NCBI GenBank assembly: GCA_005882635.1
Contig: VBFG01000045.1
Location: 1 to 59,252, forward strand
Direction: 5' to 3'
DNA from: Chloroflexota bacterium
GTDB taxonomy: Bacteria; Chloroflexota; Limnocylindria; Limnocylindrales; CSP1-4
Length of the DNA stretch: 59,252 nucleotides
In this document: one piece after another, positions 31,536 through 39,883 of the stretch
Position numbering within the stretch: the first letter of the stretch is position 1
How the letters are laid out: each line of letters begins with the position of its first letter
Position numbers and translations under genes: made by a program
Notes under the pieces: generated by a model
Told to the model about the DNA's origin: nothing
Seen by the model: only the letters and a program-made list of their open reading frames with translations
Database searches by the model: none

Positions 31536-32678
31536 TTACGGCCCGCTCGATGTGGCGGGGGTGGCCGACGGCGCAGCCGCAGCGACCCATGGCAAGCCCT
31601 CGACCGCCCGCTGGATATCCGTCCATAGCGGCGCCGGCCCGAACCGGACGGGATCGTCGGTCGGGAGCCCGGTCTCGGCCGCGATCCGCACGATCTCGGC
31701 GCGGGCCGCCGCGTCGTCGTCGATCGCCGACGTGTTCAGGGCCACGGCCACGACCTTCGACGGGGCGACCAGGCCGGCGACCCGCTCGTGGAGGTCGATG
31801 AAGGGCCGCAGCGCGGCGATCGGGAACGACGCCTCGGGCAGGTGGTCGAAGTCGTGCTCGACCTGACCGGCGCGATGGACGAGCACCATCGCATGGGGCG
31901 TGGCGCCATGGATCAGGGCCAACGTGACCGACGAGTAGGCGGGGTGGTCCAACGAGCCCTGACCCTCGACGATCACCCAGTCGCCGCGCGCCTCGCCCTC
32001 CTCGACCATCCACTCGACCGTGCCCTGGGCGAAGTCGCTGATGACACGATCGACCGCGACCCCCCAGCCGTCGATCATCATCCCGGTCTGACCCGTCGGG
32101 ACGAACGACGCCGACAGTCCCGCCGCCGAGGCGGCGGCCCGAAGCTCCAGCGCCACCGACATCTTGCCGATCGCGCAGTCGGTCCCGACCGTCAGGATCA
32201 CCCGCTTGCCTGGCCCGTGGCGCCGGCCGACCGCGGTCTCCATCCGATCCGGAGATCGGCGGTAGTCGACGATCTGGGTGCCGGCGGCCGCCGCCGCGGA
32301 GGCGAGCTCCGGATCGTCCCCGAGGAACGTGTGGAGGCCGGAATGGACGTCGAGACCGGCCCGGATGGCCTCGAGGATCACGGCCCGCCAGCTCGCCGGG
32401 AGCCGGCCGCCGGTCGGCGCGATCCCGATCAGCAGGGTGTCCGGCCGCGGCGTCATGGCGAGCGCCTCGCCGAGCGTCTCGACGATCGGGATGTCGTGGC
32501 CCGGGAGGATCGACGAGACGTTGCCGCCGGCCCGGGTCGAGTCGATGACGGCGACGACCGTGTCCGGGCCGTAGCGGATCACGCCGACCGCCGTCTTGCC
32601 GTGGTGGAAGCCGAAGTTACCCTCGGCGAGGATCACCAGGCGCCGCCGACCGGCCGGACGCTGAGGCAGAGGAGTCAC
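31536..32678 (-). CDS. dgcN: DUF1611 family, D-glutamate N-acetyltransferase
   Basis: 380 residues from a GTG. N-terminal Rossmann-like half (RRLVILAEGNFGFHHGKTAVGVIRYGPDTVVAVIDSTRAG) and C-terminal P-loop half (KRVILTVGTDCAIGKMSVALELRAAA; Walker A-like GTDCAIGKMS; WVIVEGQGSLDHPAY). This is the two-domain DUF1611 architecture now assigned to DgcN, which acetylates D-glutamate using acetyl-CoA. With dgcA it would turn D-glutamate into N-acetyl-L-glutamate. TAGACT lies 7 bases before the GTG, so a leaderless GTG start is predicted. Confidence 0.87.
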   Translation of the reverse strand: MTPLPQRPAGRRRLVILAEGNFGFHHGKTAVGVIRYGPDTVVAVIDSTRAGGNVSSILPGHDIPIVETLGEALAMTPRPDTLLIGIAPTGGRLPASWRAVILEAIRAGLDVHSGLHTFLGDDPELASAAAAAGTQIVDYRRSPDRMETAVGRRHGPGKRVILTVGTDCAIGKMSVALELRAAASAAGLSASFVPTGQTGMMIDGWGVAVDRVISDFAQGTVEWMVEEGEARGDWVIVEGQGSLDHPAYSSVTLALIHGATPHAMVLVHRAGQVEHDFDHLPEASFPIAALRPFIDLHERVAGLVAPSKVVAVALNTSAIDDDAAARAEIVRIAAETGLPTDDPVRFGPAPLWTDIQRAVEGLPWVAAAAPSATPATSSGP

Positions 32679-32685
32679 TCGGCGG

Positions 32686-32691
32686 AGTCTA
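32686..32691 (-). promoter_or_regulatory. -10 hexamer TAGACT of dgcNA
   Basis: TAGACT, 7 bases, GTG 32676-32678; no Shine-Dalgarno. The dgcN-dgcA pair is thus predicted to start leaderless on GTG. Confidence 0.5.
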
Positions 32692-32732
32692 CGGAAACGG
32701 CGCCGCGGGGTCGTCCGCCCGGGTCGGAGCGC

Positions 32733-32996
32733 CTACCCGGGAGCGAGGCGCTCTCGGCTGTCGGCCTGCGCGACCCGGTCCGGGTCGAGCCCCGCCTGCC
32801 GTGCCGTCGCGACGACGACCTCGGCTGGCGTCGCCTCGAACAGGATCAGGCGCGTCTCGTCATCGGGGATGAAGATCGAGCGCAGGTAGCGAATCGGCTT
32901 GCCGGAGGCGGCCATCTCGGCGACCGCGGCGATCGTTCGAGCGACGGTCCGATCAGGCTCACCTTCGGCGTCTCGGGACAGGGAGCGCCCTCCCAA
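32733..32996 (-). CDS. DUF4242-like small protein, probably missing its N-terminus
   Basis: 87 codons from TTG 32996, the start being uncertain. DRTVARTIAAVAEMAASGKPIRYLRSIFIPDDETRLILFEATPAEVVVATARQAGLDPDRVAQA resembles the ferredoxin-like DUF4242 (nickel-binding protein) family, where RYLRSIFIPDDET...LFEA is the central part. The usual first strand (FLVE-Y) is not found in any upstream frame; instead the sequence runs into the low-GC SRPBCC patch, so the 5' end may have been lost when that DNA arrived. No -10 or Shine-Dalgarno is convincing. May be a pseudogene. Confidence 0.45.
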   Translation of the reverse strand: MGGRSLSRDAEGEPDRTVARTIAAVAEMAASGKPIRYLRSIFIPDDETRLILFEATPAEVVVATARQAGLDPDRVAQADSRERLAPG

Positions 32997-33022
32997 CCCT
33001 CCTGGGCGCTCCAGCCGCGGCG

Positions 33023-33028
33023 TAGTCT
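33023..33028 (+). promoter_or_regulatory. -10 hexamer TAGTCT before the SRPBCC pseudogene
   Basis: TAGTCT, 5 bases, ATG 33034; remnant leaderless promoter. Confidence 0.35.
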
Positions 33029-33033
33029 CCTCG

Positions 33034-33357
33034 ATGCGCCTTGTTGAGGACAGCGTCGTGATCAACCGGGCGGCCGAAGAGATCTGGCCGTTTCATGACC
33101 GATTTTTTCAACACGCCATGCGTGCCCGGCAGCAACACGCTTGGAGTGCGTCAAACCTCGCTCGGCCCACTCGGGATCTTGGCTCAACGATGCATGGCCG
33201 TATGGCAATCCTTGGTTTCGAGACCCGGCTCAGCTACGTCATCTCCGGGTGGGACCCGCCGCACTCGTTTGCGTACCCTCTGTCAATCATCCGGCGTCAA
33301 CCGCAGGCGACGCTCAACAACCTGAATCCGTGGATCGAGCGTAGGTGGCCTCGGTAG
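33034..33357 (+). pseudogene. frameshifted, truncated SRPBCC (polyketide-cyclase-like) gene
   Basis: Three pieces align with the intact paralogue at 33422. Frame A gives VVINRAAEEIWPF, frame B (from about 33095) gives MTDFFNTPCVPGSNTLGVRQTSLGPLG, and frame A again gives LGSTMHGRMAILGFETRLSYVISGWDPPHSFAY. One extra base near TTTC/ATGACC and one missing base near CTCGGGAT explain the two shifts. The last third of the paralogue (TGGPVRSGYYRETFE onward) is absent. No functional product is expected. Confidence 0.75.
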
Positions 33358-33421
33358 GATCGAGTCCGGCAACAGCACGCCATCCGGCTCGAGCCCGCGG
33401 CTCAGCCATGGAGGGTGAGCG

Positions 33422-33862
33422 ATGCATCACGAGATGACCGCGGAGATCAATCGCCCAATCGATGAAGTCTGGGCGTTCATGAGCGACCCCTTCAACATGC
33501 CGCGCCTTCGCGGCAGCACACTGGGATTGCGTCAGAGCTCACCCGGCCCGGTGGGCCTCGGCTCGACCTTCCAGGGTCGAGTGGCGATTCTTGGATTCGA
33601 GACGCGGATCAACGGTGCGATCACCGAGTGGGATCCACCGCACATATCCGCAGGGACGTTGACGGGCGGACCAGTGCGATCGGGCTACTACCGCGAGACC
33701 TTCGAGAGCATCCCCAGAGGGACCAAACTTGTGAGATCGATGACTCTCGAGCTGGGACCAGCCCTGAACCTTGTATGGCTCTTGTTCGGATGGTTGCTCC
33801 GGCGCCGGTGGGACGCCGCCACGCAGAACATCAAGTCCACGCTCGAAGCCGGACGCGGGTAA
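33422..33862 (+). CDS. SRPBCC family protein
   Basis: 146 residues. MTAEINRPIDEVWAFMSDPFNMPRL...GSTFQGRVAILGFETRINGAITEWDPPHISAGTLTGGPVRSGYYRETFESIPRGTKLVRSMTLEL is the START/polyketide-cyclase helix-grip fold, with a hydrophobic C-terminal helix (NLVWLLFGWLLRRRW) that could dip into the membrane. A clear Shine-Dalgarno (GGAGG, 33409-33413) precedes the ATG, unlike most genes here, and base composition is lower in GC. It is the intact partner of the pseudogene upstream and lies 28 bases from the 3' end of tRNA-Glu, so acquisition at the tRNA is plausible. Confidence 0.85.
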   Translation: MHHEMTAEINRPIDEVWAFMSDPFNMPRLRGSTLGLRQSSPGPVGLGSTFQGRVAILGFETRINGAITEWDPPHISAGTLTGGPVRSGYYRETFESIPRGTKLVRSMTLELGPALNLVWLLFGWLLRRRWDAATQNIKSTLEAGRG

Positions 33863-33889
33863 ATCGGAATCTGACCAACCGATGAGGAC

Positions 33890-33966
33890 TGGTACCGCAT
33901 ACCGGATTCGAACCGGTGATCTCCGCCTTGAGAGGGCGGTGTCCTGGGCCTCTAGACGAATGCGGC
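33890..33966 (-). tRNA. tRNA-Glu(CTC)
   Basis: 77 nucleotides with encoded CCA. Acceptor GCCGCAT/ATGCGGT (one G-U pair), anticodon stem CCGCC/GGCGG with loop CTCTCAA giving anticodon CTC (codon GAG), T arm ACCGG-TTCGAAT-CCGGT, discriminator A. Its 3' end faces the low-GC SRPBCC patch. Confidence 0.95.
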
Positions 33967-34042
33967 GCCGAGGGGTCGCGCCGAGGGGCGACCGGACCGG
34001 GATGATACCAACCGAACCCCGCTCGCCGCCAGCGACGACCGG

Positions 34043-34921
34043 TCAGAGGCGGTTGGCCTCGAGGAACCCGCGGATCGCCTCCGCAACCTGCTGGTGGCTC
34101 TGCTCGCCGACCACCAGGCCGAAATGAGAGTGCGCCCCGAAAGGCTCGTAGTCCGCGCCGAGCCACTCCGCGACCCGCTCGGCGTCGACCTCCGGGATCA
34201 TCCGGTCCAGCCCGCCGCCGATCACGAGGCGCGGGACCCCGGCCAGCGGGCGCGGGTCGACGGGCACCCCCGACAGCACCGCCCGAAGCGCACGACCGCT
34301 CTCGTGCGGCTTCTGGCCGAGTAGGTGCTGGATCCGGAGGACGTCGGCGATCGTGAGGTCGCGATGGTCGCGCTGGAGCTTCTCCGGGAGGGTCGTCCAG
34401 CCGATCCGGCCGCGGCCGTAGACGTCCGGCACCTCGCGCAGCTCGTGAGGCTGGACAGGGTCCCGGAGGGCCGCCGGGAGCTCGGGCGAGAGGAGGACGA
34501 GCCCGCCGATCGGAGCCTGTTCGGCGGCCTTGAGGATCAGCAAGGCGCCCATCCCGTGGCCGATCGCCACGGTCGTCGGTCCGAGGCGGTGGAGGGCCGC
34601 CACGACGTCGTCGACGTACGTCTCGAAGGTCAGCTCCGTCGGATCGGCGGTCCGCGACCAGTGGTGGTTCTGGAGGTTGAGCGCGTGTCCCTCCCAGCCG
34701 CGTGAGGCGAAGTAGCCGAGGAAGCGCTCCCAGACCCACGATCCCGCCAGCTCGCCGTGGACGAAGAGGAGCGGCTTGCGCCGCGACCGCCGTTCGGGCA
34801 GCCACGATTCGATGTACAGCCCGCGGTCGTGGAGCTCGATCTCGTCCTTGCGGACCGGCCGACCGTTGGCGGCCGGGACCTGGGCCCGAGCGAGGATCTG
34901 GTCGGGTGTCGACTCGGTCAC
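34043..34921 (-). CDS. alpha/beta-hydrolase fold protein with Gly in place of nucleophile Ser
   Basis: 292 residues from GTG. KPLLFVHGELAGSWVWERFLGYFASRGWEGHALNLQNHH, the elbow VAIGHGMGALLILKAAEQAPIGGLVLLSPE, the acid in VIGGGLDRMIPEVDAERVAEWLG and the His in EPFGAHSHFGLVVG are all recognisable. The nucleophile position reads G-H-G-M-G instead of G-H-S-M-G (codon GGG), so ordinary ester hydrolysis should be impossible. A lyase, binding or cofactor-free role is possible. It is 7 bases downstream of the DUF1015 gene in one operon. Confidence 0.85.
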   Translation of the reverse strand: MTESTPDQILARAQVPAANGRPVRKDEIELHDRGLYIESWLPERRSRRKPLLFVHGELAGSWVWERFLGYFASRGWEGHALNLQNHHWSRTADPTELTFETYVDDVVAALHRLGPTTVAIGHGMGALLILKAAEQAPIGGLVLLSPELPAALRDPVQPHELREVPDVYGRGRIGWTTLPEKLQRDHRDLTIADVLRIQHLLGQKPHESGRALRAVLSGVPVDPRPLAGVPRLVIGGGLDRMIPEVDAERVAEWLGADYEPFGAHSHFGLVVGEQSHQQVAEAIRGFLEANRL

Positions 34922-34928
34922 GGCGACC

Positions 34929-36251
34929 TCACCATTCGTGGGGGTTGATCACGAGACCCGTCAGGGCCTTCGGGTAGAAATAGGTCGACTTCTGCGGCAT
35001 CACGTCGCCTTCCCGGGCGACCGCGACGATCGACGCGACCGGCGTTGGCTCGAGCAGGAACGCGGCGTCGGCGTCGCCCGTCGCCGAGTCCACGGCAGCG
35101 AGCGCGGCATCGACCGATTTCGTGAACGAGACGCGGCCGCCGGCCGCGAGCGCCTCCGCGTCGATCCCCACGAGATGGTCGAGGGCGACGCCGAGGAGGA
35201 CGACGTCGAGGTGCCGCGCGGCCTCACCCTCCAGCGGCAGCAGCGGCTCGAAGCTCGCTCGGCGTGCGGTGAGAATCGCTCCCCCGTCACGCGTCCACAG
35301 GCCCATCCGACCGGCGCCACCGGCTGCGCCCGCCGACGCGCTGAAGGCGCTTCGGAGCTCCTCGCGACTCGCCTGTCGGACCGCGAAGAGCTCAGCGAGC
35401 CGCTCGCGGAGGCTCGCGACCCCGGCGTCGCCGAGACCTCGCACGACGCGGTGAGTAGATAGAACGGTCAGCGGCTCCGCCGTCGTCTCGAGGAAGAGCA
35501 TCAGGAGGTAGTCGAAGGCGGGATCTTCCTCGCACGAGCGGCTCATCCGCCGCTCGTCGCGGTAACGCAGCGCGGTCTCATAGCGGTGATGGCCGTCGGC
35601 GATCGTGACCGGCTGGGCCGACGCGATCTCGATCAGCTCGGCGACCGACGCCGCCGCCGGACCGTGGGCGTCGACGACCCACAGGCGGTGCCGGACACCA
35701 TCCGCGTCGCGGACGTCGACGGCAGCCGGCCCTGCGGCGAGCTTCGCGAGGATGGCCGTGGCCCGGCCGGTGGGATCCTCGTAGATGCCGATGACCGGGC
35801 TCGTGTTGACGCCGGTCGCCCGAAGCAGGCGGTAGCGATCCTCGCGCGCCGCCTCGAGCGTCCGCTCGTGAGGCAGGACGCCGGATCCGCGCTCGAGCGG
35901 CTCGAGCCGGAGCCGGGCGAAGAACCCGTGCTGGGTGCGCTCGACCGAGGTGCCCGGAACGCGGTAGGTCTGCTCCTGGACGTAGATCGACGGCCGCGGC
36001 TCCTTGTGGAACGTGCCGTCCGACCGCCAGGCCGCGAGCGTCCGGGCCGCCCGCCGGTAGCGCTCGTCCTCGCCGTCACCCGCCTCGTCGTCGGGCGCAT
36101 CGAGACGCACGACGTTGCGCTCATGACGAGCTCGCAGCTGAGCCCGGTCCGTCTTCGACAGGACGTCGTACGGCGGCGCGACGACCGCGCCGAGGTCACC
36201 CACGGTCTCGGGCGCGTACCGGAGGGCACGGAACGGACGGATCAGAGGCAC
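34929..36251 (-). CDS. DUF1015 family protein
   Basis: 440 residues from GTG. IRPFRALRYAPETVGDLGAVVAPPYDVLSKTDRAQLRARHERNVVRL is the hallmark N-terminus of DUF1015. HGFFARLRLE, VLPHERTLEAAREDRYRLLRAT, the highly conserved QPVTIADGHHRYETALRYRDE and DYLLMLFLET follow, and the C-terminus ends GDVMPQKSTYFYPKALTGLVINPHEW. The conserved HERT and DGHHR motifs look catalytic, but the family has no firm assigned activity. The GTG follows GAGGAG by 3 bases. The much longer upstream ORF is discarded as out-of-family. Confidence 0.9.
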   Translation of the reverse strand: MPLIRPFRALRYAPETVGDLGAVVAPPYDVLSKTDRAQLRARHERNVVRLDAPDDEAGDGEDERYRRAARTLAAWRSDGTFHKEPRPSIYVQEQTYRVPGTSVERTQHGFFARLRLEPLERGSGVLPHERTLEAAREDRYRLLRATGVNTSPVIGIYEDPTGRATAILAKLAAGPAAVDVRDADGVRHRLWVVDAHGPAAASVAELIEIASAQPVTIADGHHRYETALRYRDERRMSRSCEEDPAFDYLLMLFLETTAEPLTVLSTHRVVRGLGDAGVASLRERLAELFAVRQASREELRSAFSASAGAAGGAGRMGLWTRDGGAILTARRASFEPLLPLEGEAARHLDVVLLGVALDHLVGIDAEALAAGGRVSFTKSVDAALAAVDSATGDADAAFLLEPTPVASIVAVAREGDVMPQKSTYFYPKALTGLVINPHEW

Positions 36252-36398
36252 GGGCTCCTCGGGGGCGGGCTGGGCCGGCCACGTCGCGCCTGAAGTACGG
36301 GGCGGTCGGCTCGGACCGGCATCGTACGATAGCCCGGCTCGATTCGCCGTCGAGCCGTTCCCAGGAACGACGCAACTTTTCGATGGGGCGGGACGTCG

Positions 36399-38921
36399 AT
36401 GCTGGGACCGCAACCGCCCGTGGCACCCGGAGTATTCGTGTCTCCTCGCGCGCCTCGCCGGATCCGTCGCCCGATCGCCGCCGTCGCCGGCGCGTGGCTC
36501 GCCGTCGCCGGGCTGATCGGTACCTCCGCCGGGCCGGCTGCAGCGGCCGATCCTCCGTCCATGACCGCTCGGGTGCTGCTCCAGGGCCATGCCCGGCTGG
36601 GATCGTGGATCGCGATCCAGGTCCACCTCCACAACGACGGGCCGTCGGTGAGCGGCGAGCTCCGTCTCCAGGGCGGAACCCAGGGCGGAACGCGCTACGC
36701 GACGCTCGTCCAGCTCGACAGCCCGTCCGACAAGGACTGGATCCTCTACGCCCAGCCGCCCTCGTTCGGCCAGCAGCTCGAGGTGCTGCTCGCGAGCGGC
36801 GGCAATGTCATCGCGAGACAGAAGGTCGCCGTCACGATCCACGACCCAGGCCAGCTGATCGTCGGCGTCGTCGCCGAGACGACCGCGCCGATCGTCGGGA
36901 CGCTGAGCCTGCCCGCGATCCAGAACCAGCAGCCCGCCGTCGTGGTTCCGCTCGCGGTGGCCGATCTCCCCACGCGGATCGAGGCGTGGTCGGCGCTCGA
37001 CCGCCTGGTCTGGCAGGACACCGACGCGTCGAGCCTGAGCACCGAGCAGCTGGCGGCCCTTCGTGGCTGGCTCGCTCTCGGCGGGCGGCTGATCGTCGTC
37101 GGCGGGACCGCCGGGATCGGCAGCCTCGGCGGGTTCCCCGACGACATCCTTCCTTACCGACCGACGTCGACCGTCGATGTCGCCCCGGACTCCCTCCGGT
37201 CGCTGCTTGGTACGCTGCCGAAGGAGGCAACGGACGTCCCGGCGATGGCCGGCGACCTCGCCCGCGGCCGCGCCCTCGCGACGTCGGGTGACCGGGTCGT
37301 CGCCGCGCAAGTCGCCTACGGCAGTGGCTCGGTCACGATCCTCGGCATCGACCCGACGGTCGGCTGGATCGCGGAGTCGAGCGCGAGCAAGTCGCTCTGG
37401 CCAGCATTGATCCCGCCCCGCTCCGAGGGGACGGTCTCGATGGCCGACGACACCCAGATCGTCAGCGCCGTCAGCAACCTCCCATCCCTGTCGCTGCCGC
37501 CGCTCGGGGGGCTGTTGCTGCTGCTGTTCGGCTACGTGGCCCTGATCGGGCCGCTGAACTACCTGGTCCTGCGGCGGATCGACCGGCGGGAGTGGGCCTG
37601 GGTGACGATGCCGATCCTGATCGCCGCGTTCGCCGTCGGCTCGTACGCCTTCGGGTCGGCCCTGCGCGGCAGCAGCATCATCGTCAACGAGGTCGGGATC
37701 GTCCGCGGCGCGCCGGACGCGACGGAAGGGACCGCGCAGGTCTACCTCGGCGTCTTCTCGCCGGCACGCGGGACCTACCAGGTCGCGGTCCCCGGGGGCG
37801 CCCTCCTGTCCTCGCCGATATCGGGCGACATCTTCGGCGGCCAGGGCTCGAGCCTCGACGTGGTCCAGGGCGACCCGTCCCGTGTCCGTGACCTCGCCGT
37901 CGGGTTCGGCTCCCTTCGGACCATCCGGGCCGAGTCACAGGTCGTCGTGCCGAAGGTCCACGCCGAGCTGGCCCTCGTCGACGGGACGCTCACGGGCACC
38001 ATCCGGAACGACGCCACGACGACCCTCGAGAAGCCGGCCATCGTCCTCGGGACGAACGTCAAGGTCTTCAAGGACCTGGCGCCCGGTGAGCAGGTCCCCG
38101 TCTCGCTCGTGGTCGGGACGAACGGCTTCGGACAGTCCTTGTCCGACCGGATCTTCGGCCAGATCTTCTTCGACGGGTCCGTCTCGTCGAGCGAGGCCAC
38201 TCGCCGCGACCAGACCCGGCACATGATCATCGACCAGCTGACGAACGACCCGCAGTTCGGGAACCTCGGTCGGCTGCAGGCGGATGGCCCCGTCCTCCTG
38301 GGCTGGGGCCGTCAGGCGATCCTCGATGTGGCCGTCGAAGGCCAGGCGGCCAAGCGCGTCAGCAACGTCCTCTACTACGTCCCGCTGTCGATGGGCATCC
38401 GAGGCAAGGTCACCTTCCAGGGCGATCTCCTCAACAGCACGATGGTCGAGACCGACGCGGGCTTCTTCAGCAAGGAGCCGTCGGTCTTCAACTTCGGCCG
38501 CGGCTCGGCGACCGTGTCGTATCGGCCGATCCCGTTCGAGGGCCGGCTGACCGTGAGTCACGTCCGGTTCGGATTCGGCTTCGAAGGGGAGGCACTGCCC
38601 ATCGCGGGCGGCGTGGCGGTCGAGCCCATTCCCGACGCGTGCATGAATCTCAAGCAGGGCGACAAGATCCCGGCCGATTGTCCACAGCCAGTGCCGCAGA
38701 ACCAGTTCGACGGGATGCCCGAAATCGAACTGTTCGATCGGACCGGGGCGGGCACGTGGCATCGCCTGGCGCATCCGACCCAGGGGCAGACCTACGATCT
38801 CGCCGATGCGGCACGCTATGTCGATCCGGCGACCGGAACGCTCCTCGTCCGGTACGTCAACGAGGCTCAGGACCAGGTCGGGTTCGCGGTCGCCGTATCG
38901 ATCGAGGGCGTCGTGAAATGA
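36399..38921 (+). CDS. large secreted/membrane protein with GATase-like domain, first gene of MoxR/VWA operon
   Basis: 840 residues. A signal peptide (RRPIAAVAGAWLAVAGLIGTSAGPAAAADPP, AxA cleavage) is followed by a beta-sandwich-like region (ARVLLQGHARLGSWIAIQVHLHNDGPSVSGELRL) and a Rossmann/class-I-GATase-like region (LSTEQLAALRGWLALGGRLIVVGG). Two or three transmembrane helices follow at about 365-425 (LPPLGGLLLLLFGYVALIGPLNYLVLRR...WAWVTMPILIAAFAVGSYAFG), then about 400 extracytoplasmic residues. No cysteine nucleophile is seen in the GATase-like part. Its stop overlaps the next ABC ATPase gene (ATGA). It may be the substrate-side or scaffold component of the exporter. TACGAT near 36324 is a candidate -10, about 70 bases upstream. 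Confidence 0.85.
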   Translation: MLGPQPPVAPGVFVSPRAPRRIRRPIAAVAGAWLAVAGLIGTSAGPAAAADPPSMTARVLLQGHARLGSWIAIQVHLHNDGPSVSGELRLQGGTQGGTRYATLVQLDSPSDKDWILYAQPPSFGQQLEVLLASGGNVIARQKVAVTIHDPGQLIVGVVAETTAPIVGTLSLPAIQNQQPAVVVPLAVADLPTRIEAWSALDRLVWQDTDASSLSTEQLAALRGWLALGGRLIVVGGTAGIGSLGGFPDDILPYRPTSTVDVAPDSLRSLLGTLPKEATDVPAMAGDLARGRALATSGDRVVAAQVAYGSGSVTILGIDPTVGWIAESSASKSLWPALIPPRSEGTVSMADDTQIVSAVSNLPSLSLPPLGGLLLLLFGYVALIGPLNYLVLRRIDRREWAWVTMPILIAAFAVGSYAFGSALRGSSIIVNEVGIVRGAPDATEGTAQVYLGVFSPARGTYQVAVPGGALLSSPISGDIFGGQGSSLDVVQGDPSRVRDLAVGFGSLRTIRAESQVVVPKVHAELALVDGTLTGTIRNDATTTLEKPAIVLGTNVKVFKDLAPGEQVPVSLVVGTNGFGQSLSDRIFGQIFFDGSVSSSEATRRDQTRHMIIDQLTNDPQFGNLGRLQADGPVLLGWGRQAILDVAVEGQAAKRVSNVLYYVPLSMGIRGKVTFQGDLLNSTMVETDAGFFSKEPSVFNFGRGSATVSYRPIPFEGRLTVSHVRFGFGFEGEALPIAGGVAVEPIPDACMNLKQGDKIPADCPQPVPQNQFDGMPEIELFDRTGAGTWHRLAHPTQGQTYDLADAARYVDPATGTLLVRYVNEAQDQVGFAVAVSIEGVVK

Positions 38922-39883
38922 CCGACATCGTCGTCACCCGCGGTCTGGTCAAGCGCTATCCGGGAACGGTCGCCGTCGCCGGGCTGGACCTCGCGGTCGG
39001 CGACGGCGAGATCTTCGGCCTGGTCGGCCCGAACGGCGCCGGGAAGACGACCACGCTCCGAATCCTGGCCACGCTCCTGGGGGCGACGTCCGGCCACGCC
39101 GAAGTGGCCGGCATCGACGTCCGCCGGAACCCCGATGCAGCACGTCGGGTCCTCGGCTTCATGCCGGACGTGTTCGGGGTCTACGACGACATGAAGGTCT
39201 GGGAGTACCTCGACTTCTTCGCCCGCTGCTACGGGATCCCGGGCGCCAGGCGACGCCGAATGATCAGCGACCTGCTCGACCTGGTCGATCTCGGCGACAA
39301 GCGCGATTCCTACGTCCAGAGCCTGTCACGCGGCATGCAGCAGCGTCTCTGCCTCGCTCACACCCTCGTCCACGATCCGCAGGTCCTCCTCCTCGACGAA
39401 CCGGCCTCCGGGCTCGACCCCCGGGCGCGAGTCGAGCTCCGTGAGCTGCTGCGCGAGCTGCGATCGCTCGGCAAGACCATCGTGATCAGCAGCCACATCC
39501 TTCCCGAGCTCGAGGAGCTGTGCACGGCGGTCGCGATCGTCGATCACGGCCAGGTCCTCGCCTACGGCAAGGTCAGCGAGATCGAGCGACGGCTGCGGTA
39601 CGGCGCGGTGATCCGCGTCGGCGTCATCGGTGGAGACGAGGCGATCGCGGCGGCCCGCGATCACTTCGCCGCCGATCCCCGCGTCGCGTCGGCGACGGTC
39701 ACGGCCGGCGGGCAGATCGAGCTCGGGTTCCGCGGCGACGACGAGAACGCGGCCCAGCTGCTGTCGACGGCAATCGCCGCGGGCATCCGCGTCTCGTCCT
39801 TCTCCCGCGCCGCGAGCGACCTCGAGGAGCTGTTCCTCCAGGTGACCGCATCCGGCGGACTGGCCCAGGAGCGGGTGGCCTGA
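38918..39883 (+). CDS. ABC transporter ATP-binding protein (GldA/CcmA-like)
   Basis: 321 residues. Walker A GPNGAGKTTTLRILATLLG, signature QSLSRGMQQRLCLAHTL (SRGMQQ variant), Walker B VLLLDEPASGLDPRARVEL, switch His ISSHILPELEELC, and a ~90-residue C-terminal regulatory domain. The start overlaps the preceding stop (ATGA), and the stop shares a base with the permease ATG (TGATG). It powers the adjacent ABC-2-like permease. Confidence 0.94.
   Translation: MTDIVVTRGLVKRYPGTVAVAGLDLAVGDGEIFGLVGPNGAGKTTTLRILATLLGATSGHAEVAGIDVRRNPDAARRVLGFMPDVFGVYDDMKVWEYLDFFARCYGIPGARRRRMISDLLDLVDLGDKRDSYVQSLSRGMQQRLCLAHTLVHDPQVLLLDEPASGLDPRARVELRELLRELRSLGKTIVISSHILPELEELCTAVAIVDHGQVLAYGKVSEIERRLRYGAVIRVGVIGGDEAIAAARDHFAADPRVASATVTAGGQIELGFRGDDENAAQLLSTAIAAGIRVSSFSRAASDLEELFLQVTASGGLAQERVA

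Noticed and set aside
34929-37310. 793-residue DUF1015 protein
   Set aside because: The extension beyond GTG 36249-36251 is antisense to the start of the 840-residue gene and has no motif; DUF1015 proteins begin with IRPFRALR.
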